A program made the position numbers and the translations under genes. Shown here piece by piece: positions 11,646-22,682 of a stretch of DNA of 64,000 bases. Numbering within the stretch: position 1 is the stretch's first letter; each line of letters opens with the position of its first letter. Below the pieces are notes generated by a model. It had not been told where the DNA came from, ran no database searches, and saw only the letters and a list, made by a program, of their open reading frames with translations. Source of the stretch: Reticulascus tulasneorum (lineage: Eukaryota; Ascomycota; Sordariomycetes; Glomerellales; Reticulascaceae); assembly GCA_001557505.1 (NCBI GenBank), contig LSAX01000008.1:1860001-1924000 (forward strand), written 5' to 3'.

Positions 11646-13935
11646 ATGTCTTCCAAACCCGACACCCTATGCTCCTACTGCTCCAAGGTCATCCTCGACC
11701 CAAACCACCTCCTCGGCTGCGCCCACCTAGTCCTGTATGTCTCTGCCGCATTCGACAATGCAGTCTCTCCGGACATCGATAAAGCGCATCGTGCTCAGGC
11801 CAGAGAGACACAGATCCAGACTTTGGCGCGTGCTCCAGCAGGTCCAACTCTCTTCGACGCGGTGGTACATATCACACTTCTAATCCAGGTCCGAAGCCTC
11901 TCGATATTGAACTCGGGCCTCACATCCGCCTGAAGGTACGCAATGCTCGCCCACTCATTCTGGTGGAGCATAGTCCGCGATCGCGGCCTTTTGGAGTCGG
12001 CGGTGAAACAGATAAAATTCCGCGGTCGGAACTTGGTCACGGCGAAGGCACTATGCTGGGAGGCCCATGTTCAGCGATCCAGTGCAGCTGCACTTCATCC
12101 GTGTCGGAGACCGCTAGTTTTTCAGTTGAGATTTGCTTCTGCGTAGCCTGATGATGTCTCTGAAGCGACAAAAGAACAGTTCTGCAAAGCGGGCAATCGC
12201 TGCGCTTGACTCGCTCGAGGGGATCCGAGGTTCCAAGAAATGAGACCACCGTCGTCCCGCGATACGTCGTGCTCAGCTACGTATGGGGCGGAACCCCAAC
12301 TATACGGCTTATGAAAGTGAACAAGTCCACGCTCCTGCAAGTTGGTAGCATGCTTAATGCATGGGACTCGCTACCCAGAACGATACGCGATGCAATCGTG
12401 CTGGTCCAGAATGATGACGAGGATATCAAGCGAGGCGTCGACGCCATGGACAATATCTACGCAAAAGCCTGGCTGACCATCATCGCGGCCCACGGCCACA
12501 ATGCGGATGCGGGACTTCCCGGAGTATCCTGGACGAGTCGGGTCCTAGATGACAATATTGTGAAAATGACAGACGAAGCGTCTATTGGCCTGTACGAGGA
12601 TTTAGATGTTATCATGGATCGAACAGTCTATTCGGCAAGAGCCTGGACGTGAGTATTGACATTCTAGCCGTGTTTACCTAGATTCTCTCTCCGCACAGTT
12701 GAGACTGAATGCCACAACTAACATTTTTATCGTTTCAGCTATCAAGAACAACTCCTTTCGAACCGGGGGGTCTACTTCTTCTCCAACCAGGTCTTCTTCT
12801 GCTGCAACGGTACTGCAGACGACGCACTCTGTGAGCGGATGGCCGATCCAGACAGCTTATACGAACTCCTAGCCAAAGGGCCAGGCACGGTAGCCTTCTC
12901 TGAATCCGTGGCAGCCAAGTTCTGCCTCGTGGGCTATACGAGGGATGGGAACCCCTCACCAGGATCGACGACGTGCGTGTCTTCTGCGAGATCCTGCATG
13001 CATATACAAGAAAGTGCCTCACCTACCCGGACGACGTCCTGCGGGCCATAACGGGAATCATGCGCTACTACGAGCAAAGAGTGTCGTATACTTTCGTCGA
13101 AGGGATGCCAGCCGAATCATTTGATGCCTTCCTCCTCTTCCGATCGCACGGGTGCACGCTTCGTCGCCGGCGGGGATACCCAAGCTATTCTTGGGTCGGA
13201 TGGAGCGGTCGTATCCGTTTTCCCGGTTCTGTGATGTATAACCACGGTGCGCTCAATAGCTGGCTGAACAATAGCTGTCCCATCTCCTGGCATGTGGCTG
13301 ATCGGAACGACTTCGTGACACCAACGACGATCTGGAAGCCTGACCTTTGGGAAAAGGTTCGCAGGCCACGTCAAGAACTTCTCCGGAAATGGGTTCATAG
13401 ATTCTGCAATCATGCCAGAGATGGAGCGATGACAGCTTACGAGGCAAGCTCCGAGACTCCCGATCAAGATGACGTCCAACCTACCGAGACCGCCGGCAAC
13501 AGCATGCCAAATACCTCCCAACTAACCTCCCAGCAGCAACGTGCGATCCATCGAGTTCGGTATAAGATCCTCCAGTTCTGGGCTATATCTATCTACCTCC
13601 GTATGGAGATACAGAACATCGTCACAGGCACGGTCTGGATTCTGGACGAAGACGGCGAGAAAGTCGGCGTGGCTTGGCTTGACGGAATCGAAGACACTAC
13701 GTTAATCGGTTCGCCAGAGCCGGTGGAGTTCATGCCGATATCTGAAGCGGCAGGATCGTGGAGAGATTTGACCGACGAGACAATTCAGTCGCTGGGAAAC
13801 AAGGCTTACAATGTGCTTCTTCTGGAGCGTGGCGGGCCGATAGCAGAACGCAGAGGTGTCGGTCTTCTCGCAGAGTCAGGAACCAGGAAGTCGGCGTCAC
13901 ATGGGTCCCGTCTCAGTGAGATTCTTCTCGGATAG
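11646..13935 (+). pseudogene. HET-domain pseudogene (heterokaryon incompatibility type)
   Basis: The region reads as one decayed HET gene. An N-terminal fragment (11646-11933) has CSYCSK. The HET core begins near 12250 with RYVVLSYVWG, the first HET motif. It continues with LPRTIRDAI and then jumps directly to LVQNDDEDIKRGVDAMDNIY and ADAGLPGV. The normally intervening WVDSLCI-type motif is absent, indicating a small internal deletion. A 90-nt intron (12649-12738) joins RAWT to YQEQLLSNR, as usual for the family. A frameshift near 12952-12957 (a C run one base short) separates CLVGYTRDG from the downstream frame, which runs to 13935. HET proteins trigger programmed cell death on fusion of unlike hyphae. 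With the key motif lost and frames broken, this copy is unlikely to act. Confidence 0.75.
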
Positions 13936-15129
13936 TGCTCTGTCCAGGCTTCCAATGGGAAACGGCCAGCTCTCTCTTAAGTGTCTTCTTAGGTTTATAT
14001 GCTAAAAGAGGGCTAATGTTGTGGCTACAGGCATGCAGGTTTTGTTTTATAGATTAACGCTATATAAGGGATAACAAAGAATCTACGTTAAGGGACTATC
14101 TTTTTGTACTATAGTTTGCACCGCCTAAATCGGCGCCAAAAACTACCAAACTTTAGCCGGCCCAAACTGCATCACTCAGCTTTGTTTTATTGTAGTAGGT
14201 GTAAAAAGCGTGACAAAATTAATAAAGGAAACGCTAGAAAGCAAACCGAAAAATGTATGTTAAACGGTGTCCGTAGCCTTCTCAGCGGTGTTCGGGCCCA
14301 GGGTATATAAATATATTCTAGGTTCACATCTCGTTCCTTAAATAACGTCGTCCTGACTAGGAAATTCGAAACAAAACCTTCAACTAGTTCGTTAACGCAC
14401 CGCTTGGTCTGTTAATCCGATACTTTCCCTGCTACTCAATAGCAATGTCTTAAGTCAGTATTTGCGTTTAATCTATTCAGCTATTGTTTATCAGTGTCTA
14501 ATGTTTTTTCTTCAATATTGGTGATTCTGACATCAGTCTTCTCTCCGACTAAAGAAGTTGTATAACGGATAATCTGTAAAACCATATATAGGAGAAAGCT
14601 AAGCTTTTTTCTTTTATCCCTCTTTCTACCTTAATATCGCAGTTTACGAATCATCTTAGTCAGTAAGAGATATGCTGTACGGCTTTGTAGCTCTTGCTGC
14701 GTTAGCCTCTACTGTGTATCCGCAGCTGTTTAGTTTTGGTTCCTCATAGATGTATGCTGCACCGTCTCAAGGCACTAGATATACTTTGCTGCCCATATTC
14801 CAGCTCACTATGTAGTTTCTGGTACACATTACTGATCGAGGAGGCGAGGGATATGCGACGGATATATAGATAATCTTGAAGGTAGGTTCTTAGTGACTCT
14901 GGTGTTATGCTACATAGTGTTGGCGTAGACGGAATAGTATATTAAGATACCAGTCGCACTAGCGGCGCCCATTGACTGCAATATGTGTTATTCTAGCAGG
15001 CATGGTAGTTTTGCATTTTTTAAGTATTCCTTTCAGTACTGGGACTGGCAATTTTGCTAGAGGGCTAAGAGCGAAGTGATTCAGAAGCGCAGAGCGCGCT
15101 CTAAAAGGGGCTCTAAGCAAATCGGACCT
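13936..15129. other. AT-rich gene-free stretch
   Basis: Markedly AT-rich, with many TATA and TTTA runs and only short frames. A plus-strand fragment at 14104-14310 has a CSRCKK pattern that could be a zinc-finger relic, but it is too short to assign. The composition is consistent with old RIP-mutated repeat DNA; no intact copy is present in the window for comparison. Confidence 0.45.
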
Positions 15130-16753
15130 TTACCGCCTATCTCCTACCACGTCGTTGTAATCCGTACTCTTTTGCTCCCGCAGAGTTCCCTTCTTGCTCC
15201 AGCGAGACTTGGGCGACTTCGGCTCAAAGCGATGCTTGACTCGTTGCCAGCGTGAAACAGACTTCTGCTCCGCCTTGATTCTATCTCTGATCTCCTGACG
15301 GCTCGCCTTCCCCGTCTCTTCATATCTGATCCCTGTCTCTAGGGCCTCCACAATTGTCTTCGAAGAAACCAGCGCGTGTGATTTGAGAAACTCGTCTCGG
15401 GAATCTTGAAGATCTTCGTCTTGTAAGAAATCATTCAATGAAAGCCTCAGACTGACGTTGGGAATGGCTCTGCCGAGCTCGTCACGAAACTGCCCCGTGG
15501 TCCTTGTCAGGATTTCTTTGCCGAAGTCGATTGATTTGAACACGGAAGAAAAGAACGCACCGTATCCCTCTGTACCAACTGTGGCTCACCATTTAGCGAT
15601 CTCCAGACATAGAAGGCGGCAGTCTGGTTTCCCTTGAAGACATCATTGAGATCAATCCCGACAACGGTACGGACTTTGGAGTTGCTAAACTTGATCCAAG
15701 TATCCGCTCTATGTTGTAGATCCTTGGGCCTCTGCGAATACGAGACTTCAATCACCACGGCGGCGTACGCATGATCCTTAAATTGACCCCTCCAGTCTGT
15801 CTTGACCCCGTAAGACTGATCCGGTTGCCAGTCATTGCCATTCTGCAGACAGACCTGTGTCGAGCCTCGGGGTGGGAGAATTTTGCTGGCAAGATCAATG
15901 GCCAGTTGGGACCCTTGGTTGTACTCATGTTTCTCCTTGAAGGCCGAGAGCCACGTGGTGATCCCTAGGCCAACAGAATTGACTGTAAGTTCGTGGGGTG
16001 CAGTTACAGGCATGCGAATAACAAAGTTCTTTCCAGCACCCGGCGGATCGCGTGTGTAATCGAAGCTTACAACTCGTTAGCTCTCACACCGTCTCGAAAG
16101 AATTTCCAGTTCAAGCCCATAGCTTACTACAGTTCTGTGTTCCAGTAGTTGCGTAGTTCATCATCCACTTGATATTCTATGTAATTACGCAATTCCTCGT
16201 ACTGATCGTAGGGGAGCGTTCTCTGGATTTGCTTCTGCACCTTCGGGAGTGCAAATGTCCCCTCCTTGAGCCGGCGGATATCGGACAGAAGATCTCGAGC
16301 CTTTGGACCTTGTAACTTGTTGCTCTTCTGGGAGCTCTGGGTTTGGGTTCTGCGAACCTCACGTCCGTTCTTAGAGAGAGCCAGCCTGTCAGACTCGAAG
16401 GGGCTCTTGTTCTGATGGCTAGATTGTCCCGTTGAGTCAAAGGTTTCTTCTTGAGGCAGCTTGATAAGGCTTAGTGGTAAAGATGGTCTTTGCAAGTCCG
16501 GATTGTCTACCTCAGTCTGTCGCCGGAGCGGCGTAGTATCTGGGGTTGGCGAAAAGCCGGAATCCCTCTGTCGCGGCGTCGATGGCCTAGCGACTACTGG
16601 CCCGGACCCGAGCGGCTCAGCTTTCCCGAGCGAGGTAGACTCCGGCAGGGATAGCGGCGCACTTGGAGGACAAGAGTGCCGTGAGTCTTTATGAGAGACT
16701 GCACGCTGGAATGGCAACAAGAAACTTGTTTCGCGGCTTCTAGAGAGTTTCAT
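15130..16753 (-). CDS. PD-(D/E)XK nuclease-like fungal protein, probably frameshifted
   Basis: Exon 1 (16131-16753) encodes a Ser/Pro-rich N-terminus ending DQYEELRNYIEYQVDDEL. A 65-nt intron (16066-16130, GTAGTA..TAAG) leads to exon 2, with DYTRDPPGAG and then the family signature VIEVSYSQRPKDLQHRAD (about 15785-15705) and VRTVVGIDLND. This matches a large fungal family with a restriction-endonuclease-like (PD-(D/E)XK, Uma2-like) fold, in which the Glu of VIEVSYSQ and a following acidic strand are core features. Its cellular role is unknown. Exon 2 stops at 15507. A second frame beginning near 15543 (VFKSIDFGKE) and running to 15130 looks like the natural C-terminus, with LSLNDFL and a basic tail. 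The two overlap out of phase, with no credible GT..AG intron between them. A small indel of about 17 nt near 15545-15565 is the likely cause. Confidence 0.6.
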
Positions 16754-17959
16754 TCTGAGAGAATTGTGTGTGCCCCCTTTTGCCTTCCTAGTTGTTATTT
16801 ATCCTTAGCATATCTTCTGGTTTGGCTCACAAAATGAGGGGTTGAAATGCAGTTGGCTGCAATGTATTCAATGGGGTGGTACCGGTATATGCAGGTTGAC
16901 CAAAATCGTGCCGCCCTCGCTTTTCGTGAGCGCAATTGGTTAATATTTATCGGCTTGGTGGCTATTGGGCGCCCCAAGAGCGAGCTTATGTATAGCCGAG
17001 CCAATATTAAGTGACTTCCTACTCGCTACATTTACGCAGACTTGACGGGACGCTGTGACACAAAGACTCACCCTAGATATGGTATGACGTTCCGATTGGT
17101 GAGGGTTTAAGGAGAGTATCGGACTCGCGACTTGAAAGCTTTGGCATTCCACGAGCCATATATGTTACGCTGGGCAGCAGGAATACTTATAGATCTGCCT
17201 GATGGTTTTATCTCAAAATGATCTGCTATTGTTAGAGTTACTTAACCTCCATCTAGGCCGTTGTTGACAGTCAACGACAACCCAATTATATAGAAATTTG
17301 GGGTAGGTAGGGATAGCACAAAAGAATGTTGCTTGAAGTAATAAACGCTACAAAGGGTGCCTAAGGTCAACTTAAAACAGCGTATTTATTAGTGTTTATT
17401 AGTCTAAGTGAGCTACGAAGTACACGTGGTTTGTAATCACGTGTATAGCTAGGAGCTATCGTCTGGGTAAGTTAGCCTAAGCTAGATCCTCATCTGTCAT
17501 CAACCCCACAAGGCAAAACATCTCACACAATACCGTAACTCGTCCATATCTTTACGCGTGCAAGTCCTACGACTGTGCGGGCTACTCGTATGCCTGTCTG
17601 GCCCTGCTTTCTATGATCACAGATATGCTTTTGGCATTATCATACGACGTCTGGTTCCTCTGCGAATACGCTGTTTGGTAGCTACGTATAGCGAACGTCA
17701 TCTGCGACAACGTCCACTTCTGTGCCTCCTTTACAACTTCCCCTCGTTAGGGGCGCTATTGTGTATTTAACCAGATCTCGATGATCTCTTGTACCATTCG
17801 CCGAGTCCATCGATGACGAAGCTGGATCTCTCCCGTCGTTATATCTCTAATGACACAAATCAGCTCTTCAAAGCCCCATAACCATGGTCCTTCACATTGC
17901 GGACTAATGGGCGAAGTAGGAGTGGACGTATCATCCAGAGAAGAAGGCACTAGCTTGCT
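16754..17959. other. gene-free stretch with palindrome
   Basis: No gene recognised. AT-rich around 17160-17460. A perfect 8-bp inverted repeat, TACACGTG at 17421-17428 and CACGTGTA at 17438-17445, lies here with outer AGCTA arms. A minus-strand fragment at 17756-17950 has LICVIRDITTGEIQLRHRW but no assignable family. Confidence 0.4.
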
Positions 17960-18420
17960 TTATCTGGTTTTCTAGAGCCAGCCTGAGTCTGGACTATAAC
18001 AAGCCAGCTAGCTTCTGAGGGCTAGTCTAACTTTTGAGGAGTTCTTCTTCCCTATTAGTGGGTTCCTACCAGGCTGGTTCCATGTTTTGACTAGAGATCG
18101 AGCAGGCTGCAGAAGGCAAGCTAGCTTTAGATTGAGGTCATGCTAGTTCTAGAAACCTGCTTGCTCCAGAGTTAAGCTAGCTTTAGAGAGCCAGCTGGCT
18201 TGTTCTGAGTTAAGCTAGCTATAAAAATTTGGCTGGCCACCACCCTCTAGAGTCAAGCTGGCGGAAGAAATTGAGCTGGCTCTCTCTAGTATCAAGATGG
18301 CTCCAAAACTCAAGCTGGCTCCCTCTGGAATAAAGCTGGCGCTAAAAGTCGAGCTGGCTCTGCCCGGGAATCAAGTTGGCATCAGAAATCAAGCTGGCTC
18401 CCTCTGGAATGAAAGCAAGG
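17960..18420. repeat. degenerate ~40-bp minisatellite
   Basis: Around ten imperfect tandem units, most regular at 18240-18415. Each contains GCTGGCTC followed by CTCTGGAATNAAG, with a spacing of about 39 to 41 bp. Earlier units drift to GCTAGCTTTAGA. Stops occur in all frames, so this is not coding. Confidence 0.75.
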
Positions 18421-18493
18421 CTACCTCTGATTGTTGACAGTCTGTCGCAACGCATTTCAATATGTTCTCAGGGCTAGGATGGTGCCCATAGTG

Positions 18494-18745
18494 CCCCCCG
18501 AGATATTTTTAGGCATCTCCACAGCGGACCGAAGCGCTGATTGGCTGCCGCTTCCCTGCGGGAAAGGCCGCTGTCGACAACGTATGGAGTACTCAGCTGC
18601 ACTGCAAACTCTGCCCAATAACGGCGGCCATTGATTGCAGGGCTAAGGTACGGCCAGCCATCTGTAAGTTCCAAGTTTATTGACGTAGCATGATGGCTGA
18701 ATCGTAGATCGGCCAATCTTATTTCACACTATGATAATTGTTTCC
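18494..18745 (+). repeat. direct repeat, left copy
   Basis: This 252-bp sequence, from a CCCCCCG start through TTTTTAGGCATCTCCACAGC to TGATAATTGTTTCC, recurs in the same orientation at 22683-22916 with small indels and substitutions. The two copies bracket the large PNP-HET gene. The ends are not the TG..CA of LTRs, and no transposase is present between the copies. Confidence 0.85.
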
Positions 18746-18957
18746 ATTAGTTCCGGCGCTTTGCGAGGGTTCTTGAACTGGGGTTTGGCTTTCATTGTAC
18801 AGATTTATAGGCTAAGGCATCTAATTATAAGCTGTCATCTTAATGACAAGGCCTGCCAAGCTATTTTGGTGGCAGCAGCCAACTTCTCACCAAGTCTGTC
18901 CTGTGTTGTCAGGCAGTTCAACAGTCTCTCAGGTCTCAGACAGTCAACGAGCAACAT

Positions 18958-21900
18958 TTATGAGTGAGCTTTTTGTTTTATTTCCCTCCTTCGAGGCGCC
19001 AGAGCTTGCTGTGTCATTGAACCTTCCACAAAGACAATGGAGCCCTGTAACCTCCACTGCTTTTGCTTATATCTCCGCTGTGAAGCCAGCAATTCAACCA
19101 ATCCATCCCTCCAAAGCGCATTCAGGTCTGCGGCTTGCAATGTCGTCTCGGTAATCTCGATCTCATGTCCCTGCTGTTCAAGTAAGACTCTCAGTATGCC
19201 ATCTCCGCATGTGTCATTCTCAGCTGCAGCCGTTAGTACCGCCTCGGTAATCTTGATCTCGTTTCCCCGCTCTTCAAGTAGAACTCTTAGTATGTAATCT
19301 CCACACTTCTTATTCTTGGCTGCAGCCGTCAGTACCGCCTCGGTGATCTTGATTTTATCTCGCTGCTCCTTGAGAAGAAGTTCCAGTATTACTGGATACC
19401 ATAGTGCCTGAATGAGTACCGCCTCTGTAATCTCGAATTTATTTCGCGGTTTCTGAAGAAGACGTTCTACTACTCTTCTATCCTTTGCTGCTGCTGCTTG
19501 AAGCACCGCCTCAGTAATCTTGATTTCATCTCGCCGCTCCTTAAGAAGAAGTTCCAGTATTACTGGATACCGTAGTGCCCGAATGAGTACCGCCTCTGTA
19601 ATCTCGAATTCATTTCGCGGTTCCTGAAGAAGAAGTTCCACAACTCTTCCATCCTCGGTAATCTTGATTTCATCTCGCCGCTCCTTGTGAAGTTCCGATA
19701 ATGGTTGATACCATAGTGCCCGAATGAGTACCGCCTCTGTAATCTCGAATTCATTTCGCGGTTCCTGAAGAAGAAGTTCCACTACTCTTCCATCCTCGGT
19801 AATCTTGATTTCATCTCGCCGCTCCTTAAGAAGAAGTTCCAGTAATGGTGGATACTCTAGTGCCCGAATGAGTACCGCCTCTGTAATCTCGAGTTCATTT
19901 CGCGGTTTCTGAAGAAGAGGTTCCACTACTCTTCCATCCTTAGTAATCTTGGTTTCATCTCCCCACTCCCGGGAAAAAATGTTCCGCAATGCTGAATACC
20001 GTAGTGCCTGAATGAGTACCGCCTCTGTAATCGAGAATTCATTTCGCGGTTTCTGAAGAAGAAGTTCTACTACTCTTCCATCCTTTGCTGCTGCTGCTTG
20101 AAGCACCGCCCGAGTAATCTTGATTTCATCTCGCCGCTCCTTAAGAAGAAACCTCATAACTCCTATATTATCTACTGCGGCGATAAGTACCTTCTCGGTG
20201 ATCTTGATGTCTTTTCCTCTCCAAACGAAAAAAGCTTTCATGTCCGCCTCAGAGGATGACTTAGCAATAGTGATAAGAGCATTTTGAGTAAACGATTCGA
20301 GATCGGTAAGGAAACGCACATGATAGCCTTCCTTCAAATCGACCCAGCCATTATCGCCAAAGAAGAGCAGAGAAACATCGGAAACCACTTCTTTGATATT
20401 CTTTGTGTAATCTGGAAATAACGCAGTGTTTTGCGCATCTGAAGATATGCCAAGCAGCGCATAAATTTTATCACGTGGGTCCTCTGCTTCGCTCCTGCCG
20501 AATTTCGATAAGAGCGTATAGAGGTCTTGTTGTTTGCTCCACCAAGAAGTTTTTCTCGCAGGACCAGGCATGATGTCTAGGACAGCTTGACAGTAAGGCT
20601 CTGGGTTGATGGCTAGGAGCACCGGGGCGACGGTAAAGACCCACGCCTGGACGGACCGGGTTCCACAACAGACCCACCCCGCCCGTGCTTTGGCGACTTC
20701 TTGCAAAATCCAAACCCTTCTGAACCAAGATCGCCCCAACAGAATTGTAAGACCTTTGCGTAGTCTAATTAGCCAATCTGAGTGGCGGTATTCCGTGTTT
20801 ATCTGCACAGTCGTCCAATACTCCACCCACCGGGGATCGGTAAGCTCCCAGTCTTTCCGTACAAACTTGGAAGACTCTCGTTGTAGCGCCAGTAGAGCAT
20901 CCATCAAGAGGTTTGTCTCGGGCGTCTGAGGCCCCAACCAAAAAAGAACTCGGTCAGCCTCACTGTATATGTCGCCCATCTGTCCAACTTGGTGGCCTCG
21001 TTCTTTCAAATTGCTCTGGTCAATGCAAATTGCATCTAGCCACAATACTCGATCTTGATCCGGAAGTCGTAAATTCCGAAGGGCGTAATATAAGTTCTGA
21101 GTAATAGAAAGCGCTCGCCCATTTATTGTCACTGTGTCTGGTAACTCGTCAGAACCCCACGTATAAGATAATGCTTCATAAGAGATAGCATCTTCTCGCT
21201 GATCGAGGCGTGCTTGGAAGATTTCGCATTCAATATTGCCCCCGTATCCTTTCAGTAGGCGTAAGAGGCGAAATGAAGGCCCTTCCAGGTCAATCGGTTC
21301 GTACCAAAAGAGGCTCGCTATCCTCTGTTCATCCTTAAGATCGACTTGTTGGACATGGTACAAAACGTCTCTTGTGTATGCTGCGGCAACTATTGCTGCG
21401 TATCCATGCCACTCCGGGCCCCTGTTGGCATCCGACAAATCGCATATACCACGGACAACCAAAAACGGTAAGTGGTTCATCAGACCCGCTGCTTTTACTT
21501 CAAAGCATAGAATATCATCGTCCTTTGCGGATTTATCACGAAGTGAAGCGTCCGCCATTGGCTGATCAGCCGAAGCAATTAAACCATGGTGTATTGCTCT
21601 TCTTTTCTTGGCTTTTCCCTGGTGAGAGTGGGGGATCTCAACTGAGACCTGGCTGTCATATGTTGGTATTTGCGTTAAAGAATTGGTGCTCTCGTTTTCT
21701 GGGGCCGGTGGCTCGTAACTTTGTCGTAACCTCAGATCCTTCTCAAGAATACCGTCGACCAATTCCTGTAGCCGGCAGCCTTCGCGTGCGTCATGAGAGT
21801 TCATCTTCGTTACTGCCAGCCGTAGAGGGCTTGGGGGCTGGCTTAGATGCCCCAGCATTTCGATGCGCTGATTTTTCATTGTCTTGTCAAGATCGTACTG

Positions 21901-22311
21901 TACCAAACCACCCTTTCTGTGGCTTGAAATGCTGACGACGACGTCCCCGAGCCTGATATCATGCCTTGAGCTTGGGACACCGCCCCCGATGCCGACCATC
22001 AGTCCTACTGTGAGATTTGGAAAACTGTTGAGCATACATTTCACAACGGTAGCGGCACACCACTTGCCATGTTCCCCGTTAGGCGATGTTGCAATCACGA
22101 CGTTGTGCTCCCCAACTCTGCCCAGGGTGTATTCGTTGTCATCGTGGGACACATGCTTCATCGACATTCCATAATTTTCATCGAGACAGGCTTGTGCAGC
22201 GCCGTACTCCAAGCTACTAGCGCAGACCCAACCGATTCTATAATCATCACAAGACAAGTGCCCACCTGCCGTGCAAGCAGCCGAGGCCTGATCAGCCTCA
22301 TATTGCGCCAT
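18958..22311 (-). CDS. PNP-like / HET / high-identity repeat protein (NLR-like)
   Basis: Single-exon gene of 1117 aa with three regions. Residues 24-320 form a nucleoside-phosphorylase (PNP_UDP) type domain: IGWVCASSLEY, then VGIGGGVPS at 106-114, LGDVVVS, and RGICDLSD at 287-294, whose Asp corresponds to the base-binding position of the family. Residues 375-540 form a HET domain: YEALSYTWG at 378-386, LWLDAICIDQ at 423-432 and WILQEV at 534-539. Residues 701-1075 are about thirteen short ankyrin-like units alternating ITEAVLQAAAAK..VVELLLQKPRNE and ITEAVLIRAL..LLELLLKERRDE, some almost identical. PNP-type domains are common N-terminal effector modules of fungal NLRs, and HET domains act in incompatibility cell death. 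No NACHT or NB-ARC ATPase is present. The likely role is non-self or stress sensing with repeat-based recognition, which is inference. The frame is intact despite decay nearby. Confidence 0.85.
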   Translation of the reverse strand: MAQYEADQASAACTAGGHLSCDDYRIGWVCASSLEYGAAQACLDENYGMSMKHVSHDDNEYTLGRVGEHNVVIATSPNGEHGKWCAATVVKCMLNSFPNLTVGLMVGIGGGVPSSRHDIRLGDVVVSISSHRKGGLVQYDLDKTMKNQRIEMLGHLSQPPSPLRLAVTKMNSHDAREGCRLQELVDGILEKDLRLRQSYEPPAPENESTNSLTQIPTYDSQVSVEIPHSHQGKAKKRRAIHHGLIASADQPMADASLRDKSAKDDDILCFEVKAAGLMNHLPFLVVRGICDLSDANRGPEWHGYAAIVAAAYTRDVLYHVQQVDLKDEQRIASLFWYEPIDLEGPSFRLLRLLKGYGGNIECEIFQARLDQREDAISYEALSYTWGSDELPDTVTINGRALSITQNLYYALRNLRLPDQDRVLWLDAICIDQSNLKERGHQVGQMGDIYSEADRVLFWLGPQTPETNLLMDALLALQRESSKFVRKDWELTDPRWVEYWTTVQINTEYRHSDWLIRLRKGLTILLGRSWFRRVWILQEVAKARAGWVCCGTRSVQAWVFTVAPVLLAINPEPYCQAVLDIMPGPARKTSWWSKQQDLYTLLSKFGRSEAEDPRDKIYALLGISSDAQNTALFPDYTKNIKEVVSDVSLLFFGDNGWVDLKEGYHVRFLTDLESFTQNALITIAKSSSEADMKAFFVWRGKDIKITEKVLIAAVDNIGVMRFLLKERRDEIKITRAVLQAAAAKDGRVVELLLQKPRNEFSITEAVLIQALRYSALRNIFSREWGDETKITKDGRVVEPLLQKPRNELEITEAVLIRALEYPPLLELLLKERRDEIKITEDGRVVELLLQEPRNEFEITEAVLIRALWYQPLSELHKERRDEIKITEDGRVVELLLQEPRNEFEITEAVLIRALRYPVILELLLKERRDEIKITEAVLQAAAAKDRRVVERLLQKPRNKFEITEAVLIQALWYPVILELLLKEQRDKIKITEAVLTAAAKNKKCGDYILRVLLEERGNEIKITEAVLTAAAENDTCGDGILRVLLEQQGHEIEITETTLQAADLNALWRDGLVELLASQRRYKQKQWRLQGSIVFVEGSMTQQALAPRRREIKQKAHS
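19330..20150 (-). repeat. coding tandem repeats inside the PNP-HET gene
   Basis: At DNA level, compound units of about 144 to 171 bp repeat in phase. They carry CCGCCTCTGTAATCTCGAATTC-type and TGATTTCATCTCGCCGCTCC-type segments (plus-strand view). Three units lack the same nine codons (AVLQAAAAK), reading ITEDGRVVE or ITKDGRVVE instead of ITEAVLQAAAAKDGRVVE. This suggests one deletion event that was then copied along the array. Confidence 0.8.
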
Positions 22312-22682
22312 TTTGTGTCCGGAACCAGCGCTCTTCTTTGTGTTTTCGCAGGCGGTTGATGTCTTAGTTTATCAACAAATCGTAGCTTGGAACCCCCTTA
22401 GCTTCGGTCGCATTTAGGCCAAAGATTGGATATCGTGCAGAGAGATATCGAGTGCTGGAGTTGTAGATCACGGCGAGAGAGAACGTTTGGCGAGACGTAG
22501 CCTTGTAGAAGCGGTCAAGTCGGCAGAAATACGACACAGCCACCCGCCAGGTCCAGCTTTGGCAGTTTTCTTTGTTGTCAGCGAATGGTATTCGTCTGGC
22601 CATACTTTTCATTTTTAGTACTGGGTAGCCTTTGTCCAGGCCTCAGCCCTGCAATGCAGGGCGGGAACCTGGGTCTACGGCT
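22312..22682. other. 5' flank of the PNP-HET gene
   Basis: About 370 bp between the start codon of the PNP-HET gene and the right direct repeat. It presumably holds the promoter; no clear TATA box is assigned. Confidence 0.35.

Noticed and set aside
19400..19930. CRISPR-like regular repeats
   Set aside because: The periodic DNA is coding for ankyrin-like protein repeats in one continuous frame; units are not separated by unique spacers, and the genome is fungal.
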